Assembly: GCF_003315175.1 (NCBI RefSeq)
Contig: NZ_QNRQ01000004.1
Location: 248,001 to 312,000, forward strand
Length of the DNA stretch: 64,000 nt
DNA from: Eoetvoesiella caeni
GTDB lineage: Bacteria > Pseudomonadota > Gammaproteobacteria > Burkholderiales > Burkholderiaceae_B
Reading direction: 5' to 3'
In this document: positions 45,982-55,066 of the stretch, in pieces
Numbering within the stretch: position 1 is the stretch's first letter
How the letters are laid out: every line of letters begins with the position of its first letter
The notes under the pieces: model-generated
The model's input: only the letters and a program-made list of their open reading frames with translations
Told to the model about the DNA's origin: nothing
Database searches by the model: none
Program-made: the position numbers and the translations under genes

Positions 45982-46191
45982 ATGAACAGGACCGTGGAAT
46001 ATATGGAGGGGACCCGCCTGGCGGGGTGGAAGCCGTTTATGCCGCGAAAGCCAGGGCAGCGGACACGGATGGCGGTACAGTCGGCGTTTTGGGCGGCGCA
46101 CTTAGGGCAACGGGAACTGACGGCCCGATATGCACTGATTGCGGATGCTGGCCGCGCGGCGAGCGCCATCATCGGCCCATGGTCGATCTAA
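45982..46191 (+). CDS. small ORF opposite the radC leader region (uncertain)
   Basis: A possible 69-aa protein: MNRTVEYMEGTRLAGWKPFM, then basic residues, then VQSAFWAAHLGQREL and DAGRAASAIIGPWSI. The paralogous block at about 44905-44990 encodes a similar stretch (NRVAAFMNTPLKRR, VVIQSAF) but stops at a TAG. Similarity at protein level hints that the frame is or was real, though the region could instead be conserved as promoter DNA. The ATG at 46003 is an alternative start. Confidence 0.35.
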   Translation: MNRTVEYMEGTRLAGWKPFMPRKPGQRTRMAVQSAFWAAHLGQRELTARYALIADAGRAASAIIGPWSI

Positions 46192-46195
46192 TTTG
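46076..46195. repeat. duplicated upstream block B
   Basis: Partner of 44975-45092. Together with the leader, the order block-leader-gene is the same for radC and the DUF3560 gene, so a whole upstream cassette of about 350 bp has been duplicated. Confidence 0.65.
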
Positions 46196-46269
46196 ACGTG
46201 CTTTTGGCTAGGTCCGCTAGCACGAACACAAACCTCCACTCCAGTGCATAAACATTACGGGTCCGGATA

Positions 46270-46287
46270 CATGACAAAAATGTAATG
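46270..46287. promoter_or_regulatory. CopR-type box 1 (copper ATPase)
   Basis: The minus strand reads CATTACATTTTTGTCATG, one mismatch from box 3 in the first 17 positions. It lies 149 bp upstream of the copper ATPase ATG and marks the left border of the copper island. Confidence 0.7.
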
Positions 46288-46435
46288 TGGCAGGCCCTGA
46301 ATTAACGACTTGAAACGTGTGCATATGTGGCATGATGAAATTTGGCCCAAATGTCCCTGGGGCGCTAAGAGCATTTAGCCGTGCATGCAGTATGCAACGA
46401 CCTTGCGCCCAGACCTTTAGAAGGTTTTTATCGCC

Positions 46436-48772
46436 ATGGCGCAGAACAGTTCTGGATACACTCATGATCACAACATGAAGCAGCAGGCTTCCGCCTCTCA
46501 ACTCACTGATCCTGTGTGCGGTATGCAGGTGACACAAGACTCGCCACATCACGTTGAGCGTCAAGGCAAGCCTTTCTTTTTTTGCAGCGCGAAGTGCTTG
46601 GAAACGTTCAAGCGCGATCCTGAGAAGTTCATTGCGCCAAAAAACGCAACCGAAGCGGCTTTCGAGCAAGCAGCTGCAGGCACCATTTATACCTGTCCAA
46701 TGCACCCCGAGATTCGACAGGATCATCCGGGAAGCTGCCCAAAGTGCGGCATGGCGCTTGAGCCGCTCATGCCCAGCCTGGAGGACGATAATCCTGAGCT
46801 GAAAGACTTCTCTCGGCGATTCTGGTGGACGCTGCCCCTTACGGTCATTGTCACCGTGCTGGCCATGTTTGGTCCGCAACTTGGCTGGTTCAGCATGAGG
46901 GCGCAAACGTGGATCGAACTCGTGTTGTCAATACCCGTGGTGCTATGGGCTGGGCAGCCCTTCTTCGTGCGCGGCTGGCAATCCGTTGTCAACCGCAGTC
47001 CCAACATGTGGACGCTCATCGGTCTTGGTACAGGCGCCGCGTTCGTCTATAGCGTCGTGGCGACAGTCGCACCGGGCGTTTTCCCCGAAACGTTCATATC
47101 CATGGGGCGTGTGGCTGTTTACTTTGAAGCCGCAGTGGTCATCATTTCCTTGACTCTGTTTGGCCAGATCCTGGAGCTGCGGGCGCGTTCGCAGACGTCA
47201 GCTGCCATCAAATCACTGCTGGGACTCGCACCCAAAACAGCCCGCCGGATCAACGCGGATGGATCAGAAGAAGATGTACCCCTGACGCACGTGCATGAAG
47301 GCGATCGCTTGCGCGTGCGTCCCGGGGAGAAGGTCCCCGTTGATGGCGTCGTCGAAGATGGTGCGAGTTCGCTGGATGAATCCATGCTCACGGGCGAACC
47401 TCTGCCGGTGAGCAAGCGCGCTGGTGACAAAGTGATCGGCGCGACGATGAACACATCCGGCTCGCTAATAATTAGAGCTGAAAAGGTCGGCTCAGCGACC
47501 GTGCTTTCGCAGATCGTGCAGCTCGTCGCACAAGCGCAGCGCTCCCGCGCACCGATGCAACGCATGGCAGATCAAGTGGCTGGTTATTTTGTGATGGCAG
47601 TCGTCGTCATCGCCATAATCACGTTTTTTGTTTGGGGTACTTTTGGGCCGCAACCGAGCTGGGTATATGGCTTGATTAACGCCGTAGCTGTACTGATCAT
47701 CGCCTGCCCATGTGCCCTGGGCTTGGCCACGCCCATGTCCATTATGGTGGCAACCGGCCGTGGCGCCACCCAGGGCGTGCTGTTTCGCGATGCAGCAGCC
47801 ATCGAGAACCTACGTAAAGTCGATGTCCTTATCGTCGATAAGACCGGCACCTTGACGGAAGGCCGCCCTGTGTTCGAGCAGGCCATTCCGGCAGGCGACA
47901 CAGAGGCTGCCGAAGTGCTGCGTCTGGCGGCTAGCCTTGATCAGGGCAGTGAACATCCGCTAGCAGACGCCATTGTTAGCGCAGCGCGTGAGCAAGGCTT
48001 AAGCCTCAGTGCCGTCAACGAGTTCGAATCGGGTAGCGGTATTGGGGTGCGGGGCCAGGTCGACGGTAAGCACCTCGCCCTCGGCAACACCGCTCTCATG
48101 GATCAAGAAAACGTTAGCGTTACGATCATGGCCAGTACCGCCGAATCGTTGCGCACCAAGGGTGCAAGCGTCATGTATTTGTCAACAGACGGTCAATTAA
48201 TAGGCTTGCTGGCCGTCTCTGATCCAGTCAAGAAAAGCACACCGGAAGCCGTGAAGGGTCTCAAGGCGGCTGGGATCCGCGTCATCATGGCAACAGGCGA
48301 CGGCATTTCGACGGCTAAAGCTGTGGCACAGCAATTAGGAATTGACGAGGTTCACGGTGAAGTAAAGCCGACCGACAAGCTGGATTTGGTCAGCAAACTT
48401 CAAGCAGAAGGCCGAGTTGTTGCGATGGCCGGCGACGGCATTAATGACGCACCTGCCCTAGCCAAAGCGGATGTCGGGATTGCGATGGGTACCGGAACCG
48501 ACGTGGCGATGAACAGCGCGCAGGTCACGCTGGTCAAGGGAGACTTGCGCGGCATCTCGATTGCGCGCCACCTCTCGGACAAAACAATCGCCAATATGAA
48601 GCAAAATCTCGGCTTCGCATTCATTTACAACGCTCTTGGGGTGCCCTTGGCCGCTGGGGTCTTGTACCCGTTTGTCGGGCTGTTGCTTTCACCCATGTTC
48701 GCGGCATTGGCGATGAGTCTGAGTTCAGCCTCGGTCGTTTTCAATGCCCTTAGGCTTCGAAAGTCTACCTGA
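46436..48772 (+). CDS. copA: copper-translocating P1B ATPase with YHS and HMBD domains
   Basis: A 778-aa Cu(I) exporter of the inner membrane. In order it has a YHS domain ([10 protein letters not shown] ... [12 protein letters not shown], about 25-70), a heavy-metal-binding motif YTCPMHPEI with CPKCGM (about 82-107), eight membrane helices with the CPC motif [11 protein letters not shown], the phosphorylation site [18 protein letters not shown] and [10 protein letters not shown]. It has no classical HMA domain, unlike E. coli CopA. The name copA here means the ATPase and differs from the multicopper oxidase below. A CopR-type box lies upstream. Confidence 0.95.
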   Translation: MAQNSSGYTHDHNMKQQASASQLTDPVCGMQVTQDSPHHVERQGKPFFFCSAKCLETFKRDPEKFIAPKNATEAAFEQAAAGTIYTCPMHPEIRQDHPGSCPKCGMALEPLMPSLEDDNPELKDFSRRFWWTLPLTVIVTVLAMFGPQLGWFSMRAQTWIELVLSIPVVLWAGQPFFVRGWQSVVNRSPNMWTLIGLGTGAAFVYSVVATVAPGVFPETFISMGRVAVYFEAAVVIISLTLFGQILELRARSQTSAAIKSLLGLAPKTARRINADGSEEDVPLTHVHEGDRLRVRPGEKVPVDGVVEDGASSLDESMLTGEPLPVSKRAGDKVIGATMNTSGSLIIRAEKVGSATVLSQIVQLVAQAQRSRAPMQRMADQVAGYFVMAVVVIAIITFFVWGTFGPQPSWVYGLINAVAVLIIACPCALGLATPMSIMVATGRGATQGVLFRDAAAIENLRKVDVLIVDKTGTLTEGRPVFEQAIPAGDTEAAEVLRLAASLDQGSEHPLADAIVSAAREQGLSLSAVNEFESGSGIGVRGQVDGKHLALGNTALMDQENVSVTIMASTAESLRTKGASVMYLSTDGQLIGLLAVSDPVKKSTPEAVKGLKAAGIRVIMATGDGISTAKAVAQQLGIDEVHGEVKPTDKLDLVSKLQAEGRVVAMAGDGINDAPALAKADVGIAMGTGTDVAMNSAQVTLVKGDLRGISIARHLSDKTIANMKQNLGFAFIYNALGVPLAAGVLYPFVGLLLSPMFAALAMSLSSASVVFNALRLRKST

Positions 48773-48876
48773 AGTGCAACGCGTCGCGTGAGTCAGTGGC
48801 ACTTGAACTTAGCAAGTAGCCAAAGCTGACGTGTTTGGAGAAATAGCAAATCTTTACGTAAAACAGGAGATCAGCC

Positions 48877-49323
48877 ATGCGCCAATACCTTCGGTTTGCC
48901 GCCATGATCGCTACTTCAACGATCGTGATGTTCGGCCTTATGTATCTAAATACGTATGAGCTGGCCGACGTCTTTTTCAGTGAAACGCGCGTGTATATGG
49001 CATTCATGATGGGCGCCGCGATGGCAATCATCATGTTGGCCTTCATGCTCCATATGCACCGAAGTCGTCGCATGAACAGTGCGATTTTTGTCGCCAGCGC
49101 GATAGTATTTGCGCTTGCTCTCTGGCTTGTGCGAAGTCAGTCAACCATTGAGGATGTTTCCTGGATGAAGGCGATGATTCCGCATCACTCCATCGCGATC
49201 TTGACCAGCGAACGGGCGACCCTCTCTGATCCTCGCGTTCGTGAACTGGCCGGTCAAATCATCGAGTCACAGCGCAGGGAAATCGAAGAAATGAAAGCGC
49301 TTATCAAGGATCTCGAGAAATAA
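48877..49323 (+). CDS. membrane protein with DUF305 domain
   Basis: A 148-aa protein with three N-terminal membrane helices (about 5-25, 38-58, 66-84) and a C-terminal DUF305-type segment: WMKAMIPHHSIAILTSERAT, with the His pair, then ELAGQIIESQRREIEEMKAL. DUF305 proteins are frequent in copper-resistance clusters; metal binding by the HH motif is suspected. ACAGGAG precedes the ATG. It follows the ATPase on the same strand with 104 bp between. Confidence 0.85.
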   Translation: MRQYLRFAAMIATSTIVMFGLMYLNTYELADVFFSETRVYMAFMMGAAMAIIMLAFMLHMHRSRRMNSAIFVASAIVFALALWLVRSQSTIEDVSWMKAMIPHHSIAILTSERATLSDPRVRELAGQIIESQRREIEEMKALIKDLEK

Positions 49324-49731
49324 ATCCGCATCTGAGCCGCAAGTGAGCCTGAACGAAGTCACAGGAAAGGTTCTAAGCAACAATACTCATTGACTGCCTG
49401 GGTAACTGCACAGGATTGAATGCCGGAAACTCTGCATCAGCCGACGATGCGCTGACCCAGGTCTCCAGCGTCGTGCTGGTCTCAAGCGCTCTGGCAATCG
49501 CATTGGCGACTGTGATCACCCACTGCTCATCAATGCAAAGCGAAGTACGCAGGGTGCCGAAGGTAAATGGCTTGCTCAAGCGATCGCTCCATCGTTTACA
49601 AGGACGATGCGGGAGGCGGTCTTCGGTTAGCGCCGGCATTTGGTAGCCGACGCCCCATGAACGGCTCGCAGCGCATCCAAAGCCATCGAAATAGCTTTCT
49701 TGACAGCTCTTTGGTTCGAACTTAGATCTCG
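49324..49731. other. 408-bp stretch without a confident gene
   Basis: A minus-strand frame of 88 codons (49373-49639) and a plus-strand frame of 76 codons (49416-49646) overlap; neither resembles a known family. A further minus-strand tail near 49640-49735 (AVKKAISMALDALRAVHGAS) looks coding-like but has no start. It may be a decayed gene. Confidence 0.35.
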
Positions 49732-50091
49732 TTATTGAGGCGAGGATGGCACTTCAAGTTTATCGGCATACTTAATCATGATGTCGCCCATGGCACGCAT
49801 CATCTCGCCATGCATCTGCATCATCACTTTGCTATTGGCGCCGCTGGCGGCACCCATCATAGGGCAACTGCCCATCATCCCCATCATGCCGCCGCCCATC
49901 ATGCCGTGATCTTTCATCCTACCTGGCTTCATCTGGCCCATCTGGCTCGCGTCACCATTATGCATCATGCCTGGTTCAGCTTTCATGCCCGTGGATGTGC
50001 CATCGCCGCTGGGAGTCGCTGCTACTCCTGCACCGCTTACGCCCAACAAGAGCGCCGTAACGGGCGCAATAAATAGTGCTTTCATATTCAT
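49732..50091 (-). CDS. Met/His-rich periplasmic protein
   Basis: A 119-aa exported protein with a signal peptide ending near GAGVAATP. The mature part is rich in Met, His and Gly (GMMHNGDASQMGQMK, HGMMGGGMMGMMG) and includes one Cys, as in small copper-binding periplasmic proteins. The C-terminal helix carries MMQMHGEMMRAMGDIM. It probably buffers Cu(I) in the periplasm. It is the last gene of the copA-copB minus-strand run. Confidence 0.75.
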   Translation of the reverse strand: MNMKALFIAPVTALLLGVSGAGVAATPSGDGTSTGMKAEPGMMHNGDASQMGQMKPGRMKDHGMMGGGMMGMMGSCPMMGAASGANSKVMMQMHGEMMRAMGDIMIKYADKLEVPSSPQ

Positions 50092-50251
50092 TTTGATCTC
50101 CTAAATTCAGAAAATTGACTTTTCACGAACCGGCTTGAACTTGTGGCGCAAGAGAGATGTAGGTGTGGAGGTGTAGTGTCTTCCAGCGTCAGAGCAGCAA
50201 ATGCGTACCAATCGTGACGTACCCGGCTATATCGTTGCTCGTCTGTAGATT

Positions 50252-50668
50252 TTAGTCCTTAGAAAATGGTTTACCGTTAAAGTCGACAGTAACTAAATTG
50301 CCGTCCAGCTCCCCCATGCCCGGCGCATTCAACGGCATGCCAGGCGCCGACACGCCCTTCACCGACGAGTCAGCGAGCAACTTGTTGACTGCATTGGCGG
50401 GCACATGCCCTTCTATGATCTGGCCGGTGGCGTTTACCACGCCTGTATGGCACGATCCAAGCTTTGGTGGCACACCGAGTTTTTGCTTGACTGAAGCCAT
50501 GTCGGCTGTTTTGATCGCCGTAACATCAAAGCCAGCATCCCGCATATGCTCGACCCATCCGGTGCAGCAGCCGCAATTGGGATCCTGATATACGGTAATG
50601 GCCGTGCCGGCAGCCTGTGCAAAGGATGTCGCGACAGATAAGGCAGCCGCTGTTAGCCATAGTTTCAT
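50252..50668 (-). CDS. DUF411 family metal-binding protein
   Basis: A 138-aa secreted protein with signal peptide ending SFAQAAG. The DUF411 core is clear: YQDPNCGCCTGWVEHMRDAG with the CGCC site, then CHTGVVNATGQIIEGHVPA. Thioredoxin-like in outline; copper binding by the CxCC cysteines is suspected for the family. It lies in the copper cluster after the cytochrome gene. Confidence 0.88.
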   Translation of the reverse strand: MKLWLTAAALSVATSFAQAAGTAITVYQDPNCGCCTGWVEHMRDAGFDVTAIKTADMASVKQKLGVPPKLGSCHTGVVNATGQIIEGHVPANAVNKLLADSSVKGVSAPGMPLNAPGMGELDGNLVTVDFNGKPFSKD

Positions 50669-50738
50669 GAAACCTGCTCCAGCAAAAATGTAGATCTTGA
50701 ATGATTCATAGTATAGATAAAGACCACAACCAAGCAGC

Positions 50739-51212
50739 TTAGTTCTGCCGTTGCAAAGTAACTTCCTTCTGCGCCTCTAGAACTTTAGGAGGCCAAGTGC
50801 TCTTGATATAAGTCAGTACCGCAATGATCTCTTGGTCGCTGAGGATGTCGCGATACGCGGGCATGTCACTTACATAGCCTGGAGGTGCTGTCTTCCCAGG
50901 GACCAGGCCGTTTTTCACCATATCGACCAACATCGCATCGGGATGGTGCCAGGTATGGCCGCTCTTGTCATGCGGCGGTGCAGGCAGCCTGCCATTGGAC
51001 ATGCGTTCACGCCAGTTCGGCTGGCCTTGCAGGGCCTCGCCATGGCAGGCTGCGCAATTGTTCACATAGATCGCCTTGCCCTGCATCACAAGGGATTGGT
51101 CCGCAGGGTCGATGAATGCCGGGCCAGATGGCCGAATCGTGCTGTAAAGGACGGCGGCGGCGCCGATTATGACGACGCCAACCACTCCAAAGACGAATTT
51201 TCTCCGTGTCAT
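50739..51212 (-). CDS. membrane-anchored c-type cytochrome
   Basis: A 157-aa protein with one N-terminal helix (about 6-24), probably uncleaved, and a class I cytochrome domain. The heme site is CAACH near residue 53, and the axial Met is probably in VSDMPAYRDILSDQE. Single-heme cytochromes of this kind accompany copper-resistance cupredoxins in several proteobacteria and may pass electrons during Cu(I) oxidation; that role is inferred. It lies 14 bp after the cupredoxin gene. Confidence 0.85.
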   Translation of the reverse strand: MTRRKFVFGVVGVVIIGAAAVLYSTIRPSGPAFIDPADQSLVMQGKAIYVNNCAACHGEALQGQPNWRERMSNGRLPAPPHDKSGHTWHHPDAMLVDMVKNGLVPGKTAPPGYVSDMPAYRDILSDQEIIAVLTYIKSTWPPKVLEAQKEVTLQRQN

Positions 51213-51226
51213 TTGAATGCGCTAGA

Positions 51227-51736
51227 TCAGCTGACTTTTACCTTGCCGACCATTCCAGCCTCCATGTGGCCCGGAATCAGGCAAGCGAAATCGACAGTGC
51301 CCGCCTGGTCGAACTGCCACACCAAGCCGCCAATCTTACCCGGATCCAATGTAATCATATTCGGTTCCGAATGCTGCATCCCCGGCATCTTCTGCATCTC
51401 GGCCGCATGGGCCTTCAAATCGGCAATGGACCCGATCACCATTTCATGAGGGATTTTCCCCGTATTCTTGATAAAGAAACGAACTGTCTCGCCAGTGCGG
51501 ACCTGGATGTCACCAGGCGTAAACCGCATGGTGTCGTCCATCGTCAGTTCAATCGTGCGCGTAACTTTAGCCGGATCGCCCGGCTGACCAGTTGGCGAAG
51601 GTGCATTCGACATGGTAGACATATCGTGACCGGGCATGCCATGCGCCGGTGCGCCATGCCCCCCGCCATGGTTGCCGGCAGCCAATGCGAGGGTCGGCAG
51701 TACGCTCAAAGCCAGAATAGAAAGGGTCTTCTTCAT
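51227..51736 (-). CDS. cupredoxin (CopI-like blue copper protein)
   Basis: A 169-aa exported protein. After the signal peptide (ALSVLPTLALAAG) comes a His/Met-rich segment (GNHGGGHGAPAHGMPGHDMS) and a cupredoxin fold. Type 1 copper ligands can be assigned to His in NTGKIPHEMVIG, and Cys, His and Met in FACLIPGHMEAGM. CopI-type proteins protect periplasmic targets from copper. It lies between copB and the cytochrome gene. Confidence 0.9.
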   Translation of the reverse strand: MKKTLSILALSVLPTLALAAGNHGGGHGAPAHGMPGHDMSTMSNAPSPTGQPGDPAKVTRTIELTMDDTMRFTPGDIQVRTGETVRFFIKNTGKIPHEMVIGSIADLKAHAAEMQKMPGMQHSEPNMITLDPGKIGGLVWQFDQAGTVDFACLIPGHMEAGMVGKVKVS

Positions 51737-51810
51737 ATCAATACTCTCTTGAGATTTGTTTTAGCAGGCGGCCTTTTCAAGCCGCCCATGTGAAAAGGTG
51801 AAAGGCGACT

Positions 51811-53037
51811 TCAGAAGCGAAAGCTCAAACCGGCCACAAAGCGAGTTTCCTGCTTGGAGTCGCCCGCTGCCCGTGCGTAATCCGCCGTTTTTCCAAACTT
51901 GCTGGACCATTCGACGCCCACGTACGGGACGAACTGACGCGTGACTTCATACTTGAGGCGCAAGCCCGCCGTGCCGTCTGTCAAGCCGCTGCCAATGCCC
52001 CAGCGTTCATCGTCCTTGCCATAGAAATTCACTTCGACGCTGGGTTGCAGATACAGCTTCTGAGTCAGCAGGATGTCGTACTCGGCCTTCAGCTCCAAAG
52101 CGGTGCGGCCGCTCGAGCCAACATAGGCGGTGGCATCGACTTCAAACCAGTAAGGCGCTAACCCTTTGAAGCCAAATGCCAACCATTCCCGGTTCGGCAC
52201 GCCTTGGCCATGATCGAAACGAAAGCCCAGCTCCGTATCCCAAAACGTAGAAACTGCATGGCGCCACAAAAGCTGCGTCTCAGATTCTTGCAGCTTACCG
52301 CTCGCCACTTCGCCTTCGGCCTTGATCACGGCGCGGTTGTAGGTACTGCCGTACCAGGCCTCGCCCTCATAGGCCGCCCATTCCTCGCCGCGTGCCCTGA
52401 CGTACTCCAACCGGTCAAAATTGACGGAGCCGAAGTTGTGCATGTCGGACATGATTAGCGCATCTGACGGCGGCAACGCATACTTGCCGGCATTGCGGAC
52501 GTAGCCATCGGAGTAGGCGTCCGGATCGCGAGCGTCCGGCGGCGGCGAGCCGCCCTGCATCTGCATATCGCCATGATCCATTTCGCCACCGCCACGGTCC
52601 ATGGCACCCATATTGTGTGCAGGGATTGGCGCATTAGAGTCGGACTGACCGTGCGACATTCCCGGCATGGCGGAAGTGTTCTTGAGCGGGTCAGCCTGCT
52701 TCATGGGCATTTTCATGTCGTCATGATCCTGAGCTGGCGCTTTCCCCGCGCCATGGTCCATACCGGGCATGTCCATCGAACCGTGATCCATACTCGGCAT
52801 ACCCGTGGAGCCATGATCCTTATCGGACATGTTCATAGAGCCATGATTCATGCCCGAAGCCGTCGCCGGCGAGCTTGTCGCGGGCGGTGCCGCGGTATGG
52901 CCGGCATGACCGGCGTGCGTCTGCGCATAGGCAAGCACGGGCATTACTCCCACTGTAGCGATGGTCGCCGCAAGAAACTTCTTCTTCAATTGATTGTTCA
53001 TGACCAGGATGCCTAACGTGTCGTTCATTGTCTTCAT
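51811..53037 (-). CDS. copB: copper-resistance outer-membrane protein CopB
   Basis: A 408-aa outer-membrane protein. A signal peptide ends at AYAQ, followed by repeats of MDHGSM-type (about residues 40-130), likely copper ligands. The C-terminal PcoB/CopB beta-barrel ends with FVAGLSFRF. The start at 53037 overlaps the multicopper oxidase stop as ATGA, implying coupling; the ATG at 53001 (MNNQLKKK) would give a more typical signal peptide. Probably secretes or binds copper at the outer membrane. Confidence 0.92.
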   Translation of the reverse strand: MKTMNDTLGILVMNNQLKKKFLAATIATVGVMPVLAYAQTHAGHAGHTAAPPATSSPATASGMNHGSMNMSDKDHGSTGMPSMDHGSMDMPGMDHGAGKAPAQDHDDMKMPMKQADPLKNTSAMPGMSHGQSDSNAPIPAHNMGAMDRGGGEMDHGDMQMQGGSPPPDARDPDAYSDGYVRNAGKYALPPSDALIMSDMHNFGSVNFDRLEYVRARGEEWAAYEGEAWYGSTYNRAVIKAEGEVASGKLQESETQLLWRHAVSTFWDTELGFRFDHGQGVPNREWLAFGFKGLAPYWFEVDATAYVGSSGRTALELKAEYDILLTQKLYLQPSVEVNFYGKDDERWGIGSGLTDGTAGLRLKYEVTRQFVPYVGVEWSSKFGKTADYARAAGDSKQETRFVAGLSFRF

Positions 53038-54896
53038 GCCACCACCACTTCGCGAAACATCCCTGCATCCATGTGCAGCATCAGATGGCAGTGCCATGCC
53101 CAGCGTCCGAGCGCATCGGCGGTCACTAGAAAGCTGATACGCTGCGCAGGCTGCACCGGGATGGTGTGGCGCCGGGCCTGAAATTGGCCGTCCGGCGTTT
53201 CCAGTTCACTCCACATGCCGTGCAAATGCATGGGGTGCGTCATCATGGTGTCGTTATGCAAGATGACCCTGACGCGTTCGCCGTAACGGAAATGAACCGG
53301 GGTTGATTTTCCGAACTCCACGCCATCGAACGACCAGGTGTAGCGCTCCATATTTCCGGTTAGGTGCAGCTCGATTTCACGTTCTGCGCCGCGCGGATCC
53401 ATTGGGCCACCCACGGTGTGCAAATCGGACAGCGTTAGCACGCGTCGGCCGTTATTACGCAGCCCAATGCCGGGATCGTCCAGGTTGGTGCGCGGCATAT
53501 CGACCCGCATATCAATGCTGGGCCCATACTCGGTCCTGGCGTGGCGTACTTGGGTGCTGGCGCCGGCAGCAGACATAGCGCCATGGTCCATGCCTGACAT
53601 ACCTGCGTGATTCATACTTTGCATGCTGCCGTGATTCATCCCAGCCATATTGCCGTGGCCCATTCCGGTCATGCCTCCATGGCTCATGCCACCGGACGAT
53701 TGGCTAGCCGCGCCATGGCTCATTCCTGCCATGCCCCCGCCCATAGCGCCCATCATGTCCGCCATGGTCAACCATTCCACGGGGTCAAGCGCCGGCACTG
53801 GCGCTTCGAGACCAGCATGCGTGGCTAGCGTACCGCGCGCGTACCCTGTCCGGTCCATTGCTTGCGCATAAACGGTGTAAGCGTCGTCCTTCGGTTGTAC
53901 CACTACATCGTAGGTTTCCCCGGGCCCGAATCGGAACTCGTCTACCGTAACGGGCTCCACATTGACCCCGTCGGTTTGAACGACAGTCAACTGAAGGCCT
54001 GGGATGCGTACATCGTAGAAAGTATTAGCCGCGCCATTGATAAAGCGCAGCCGCACCCGCTCTCCAGGCCGGAATAGCCCCGTCCAGTTGCCCGCCGGCG
54101 TCGTACCATTCATCAGGTAGGTCAGCACGTTCGCGGACAGATCGGCCAAATCCGTGGGGCTCATGCGCATCTCGTTCCACATCTTGCGCTTGTCGATAGC
54201 CGCTTTCAAACCCATCTGGGAGGCGTCTTGAAAGAAATCGACCGCCGTGGGCTGGTTGTAGTTGTAGTAGTCGCCCTGCATCTTGAGCTTGGCCAGAACC
54301 CGCATCGGATCCTCGTCGGTCCAGTCAGAGAGTTGGACGACATACTCTCGATCAGCCCGTATGGAGTTAATCTGTGCCGGGTCGATAATGATCGCCCCAT
54401 AGACCCCGGTGGCCTCCTGCATGCCCGAGTGCGAGTGATACCAATACGTGCCGCTTTGCTGTACTTTGAATTGATACGTGAACGTTTCGCCCGGCGGAAT
54501 TCCCGCGAAACTAATCCCGGGCACTCCGTCCATCTGAAACGGCAGGATGATGCCGTGCCAATGGATTGAGGTGGTTTCGTTCAGGCGGTTCTTGACGCGA
54601 ATAGTGACGGTATCGCCTTCGCGCCAACGCAACGTGGGCGCCGGGAGCGAGCCATTGACCGTCGTCGCCATACGCGGCGTACCAGTGAAATTCACAGGTG
54701 ATTCATCGATCTCCAGATTAAATTCGGTCCCAGTCAGTATCGCCGCAGAACCCGTACTAGTTCGGCCCGATTGCATTCCAGCGGCACGGGCAAATGGCGA
54801 CAAGCCCAGCAACACGCCGCCGGCCACAAGGCCTTGCACAAAACGGCGACGAGGTATGGCCGGGAGGGGAACCGCTAGCGTAGTTGAGCGTTTCAC
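53034..54896 (-). CDS. copA: multicopper oxidase CopA/PcoA type
   Basis: A periplasmic Cu(I) oxidase of about 620 aa. It has a Tat signal (IPRRRFVQGLVAGG) and copper sites HWHGI, YWYHSHSG, HPMHLHGMW and HCHLMLHMDAGM. A Met/His-rich insert (about 53,560-53,760) holds repeats such as GMSHGG and GMNHGS. GTG at 54896 is preferred; the frame opens at ATG 54986, but the CopR-type box at 55014 leaves little room for a promoter before that ATG. It heads the copAB-cupredoxin-cytochrome run. It is named copA as in the Pseudomonas convention. Confidence 0.93.
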   Translation of the reverse strand: MKRSTTLAVPLPAIPRRRFVQGLVAGGVLLGLSPFARAAGMQSGRTSTGSAAILTGTEFNLEIDESPVNFTGTPRMATTVNGSLPAPTLRWREGDTVTIRVKNRLNETTSIHWHGIILPFQMDGVPGISFAGIPPGETFTYQFKVQQSGTYWYHSHSGMQEATGVYGAIIIDPAQINSIRADREYVVQLSDWTDEDPMRVLAKLKMQGDYYNYNQPTAVDFFQDASQMGLKAAIDKRKMWNEMRMSPTDLADLSANVLTYLMNGTTPAGNWTGLFRPGERVRLRFINGAANTFYDVRIPGLQLTVVQTDGVNVEPVTVDEFRFGPGETYDVVVQPKDDAYTVYAQAMDRTGYARGTLATHAGLEAPVPALDPVEWLTMADMMGAMGGGMAGMSHGAASQSSGGMSHGGMTGMGHGNMAGMNHGSMQSMNHAGMSGMDHGAMSAAGASTQVRHARTEYGPSIDMRVDMPRTNLDDPGIGLRNNGRRVLTLSDLHTVGGPMDPRGAEREIELHLTGNMERYTWSFDGVEFGKSTPVHFRYGERVRVILHNDTMMTHPMHLHGMWSELETPDGQFQARRHTIPVQPAQRISFLVTADALGRWAWHCHLMLHMDAGMFREVVVA

Positions 54897-55013
54897 GCGG
54901 GGAAATCCTGTAATGAATCGTTGATCGGAGCTTCGTCTGCCGCATTCTGGGCGAACCGACAAATTGCTATTCCTAACTTTAATCAAGTACGGCTGTCACA
55001 CGAATGACGGCTC

Positions 55014-55031
55014 CATTACTTTTCTGTAATC
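55014..55031. promoter_or_regulatory. CopR-type box 2 (multicopper oxidase)
   Basis: CATTACTTTTCTGTAATC, a CATTAC-N6-GTAATC dyad. It is 118 bp upstream of the chosen start of the multicopper oxidase and lies in the gap after the DsbD-domain gene. Confidence 0.68.
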
Positions 55032-55066
55032 TACAATTCGCGGCGGATTTCATTTGCGGACTCTGT

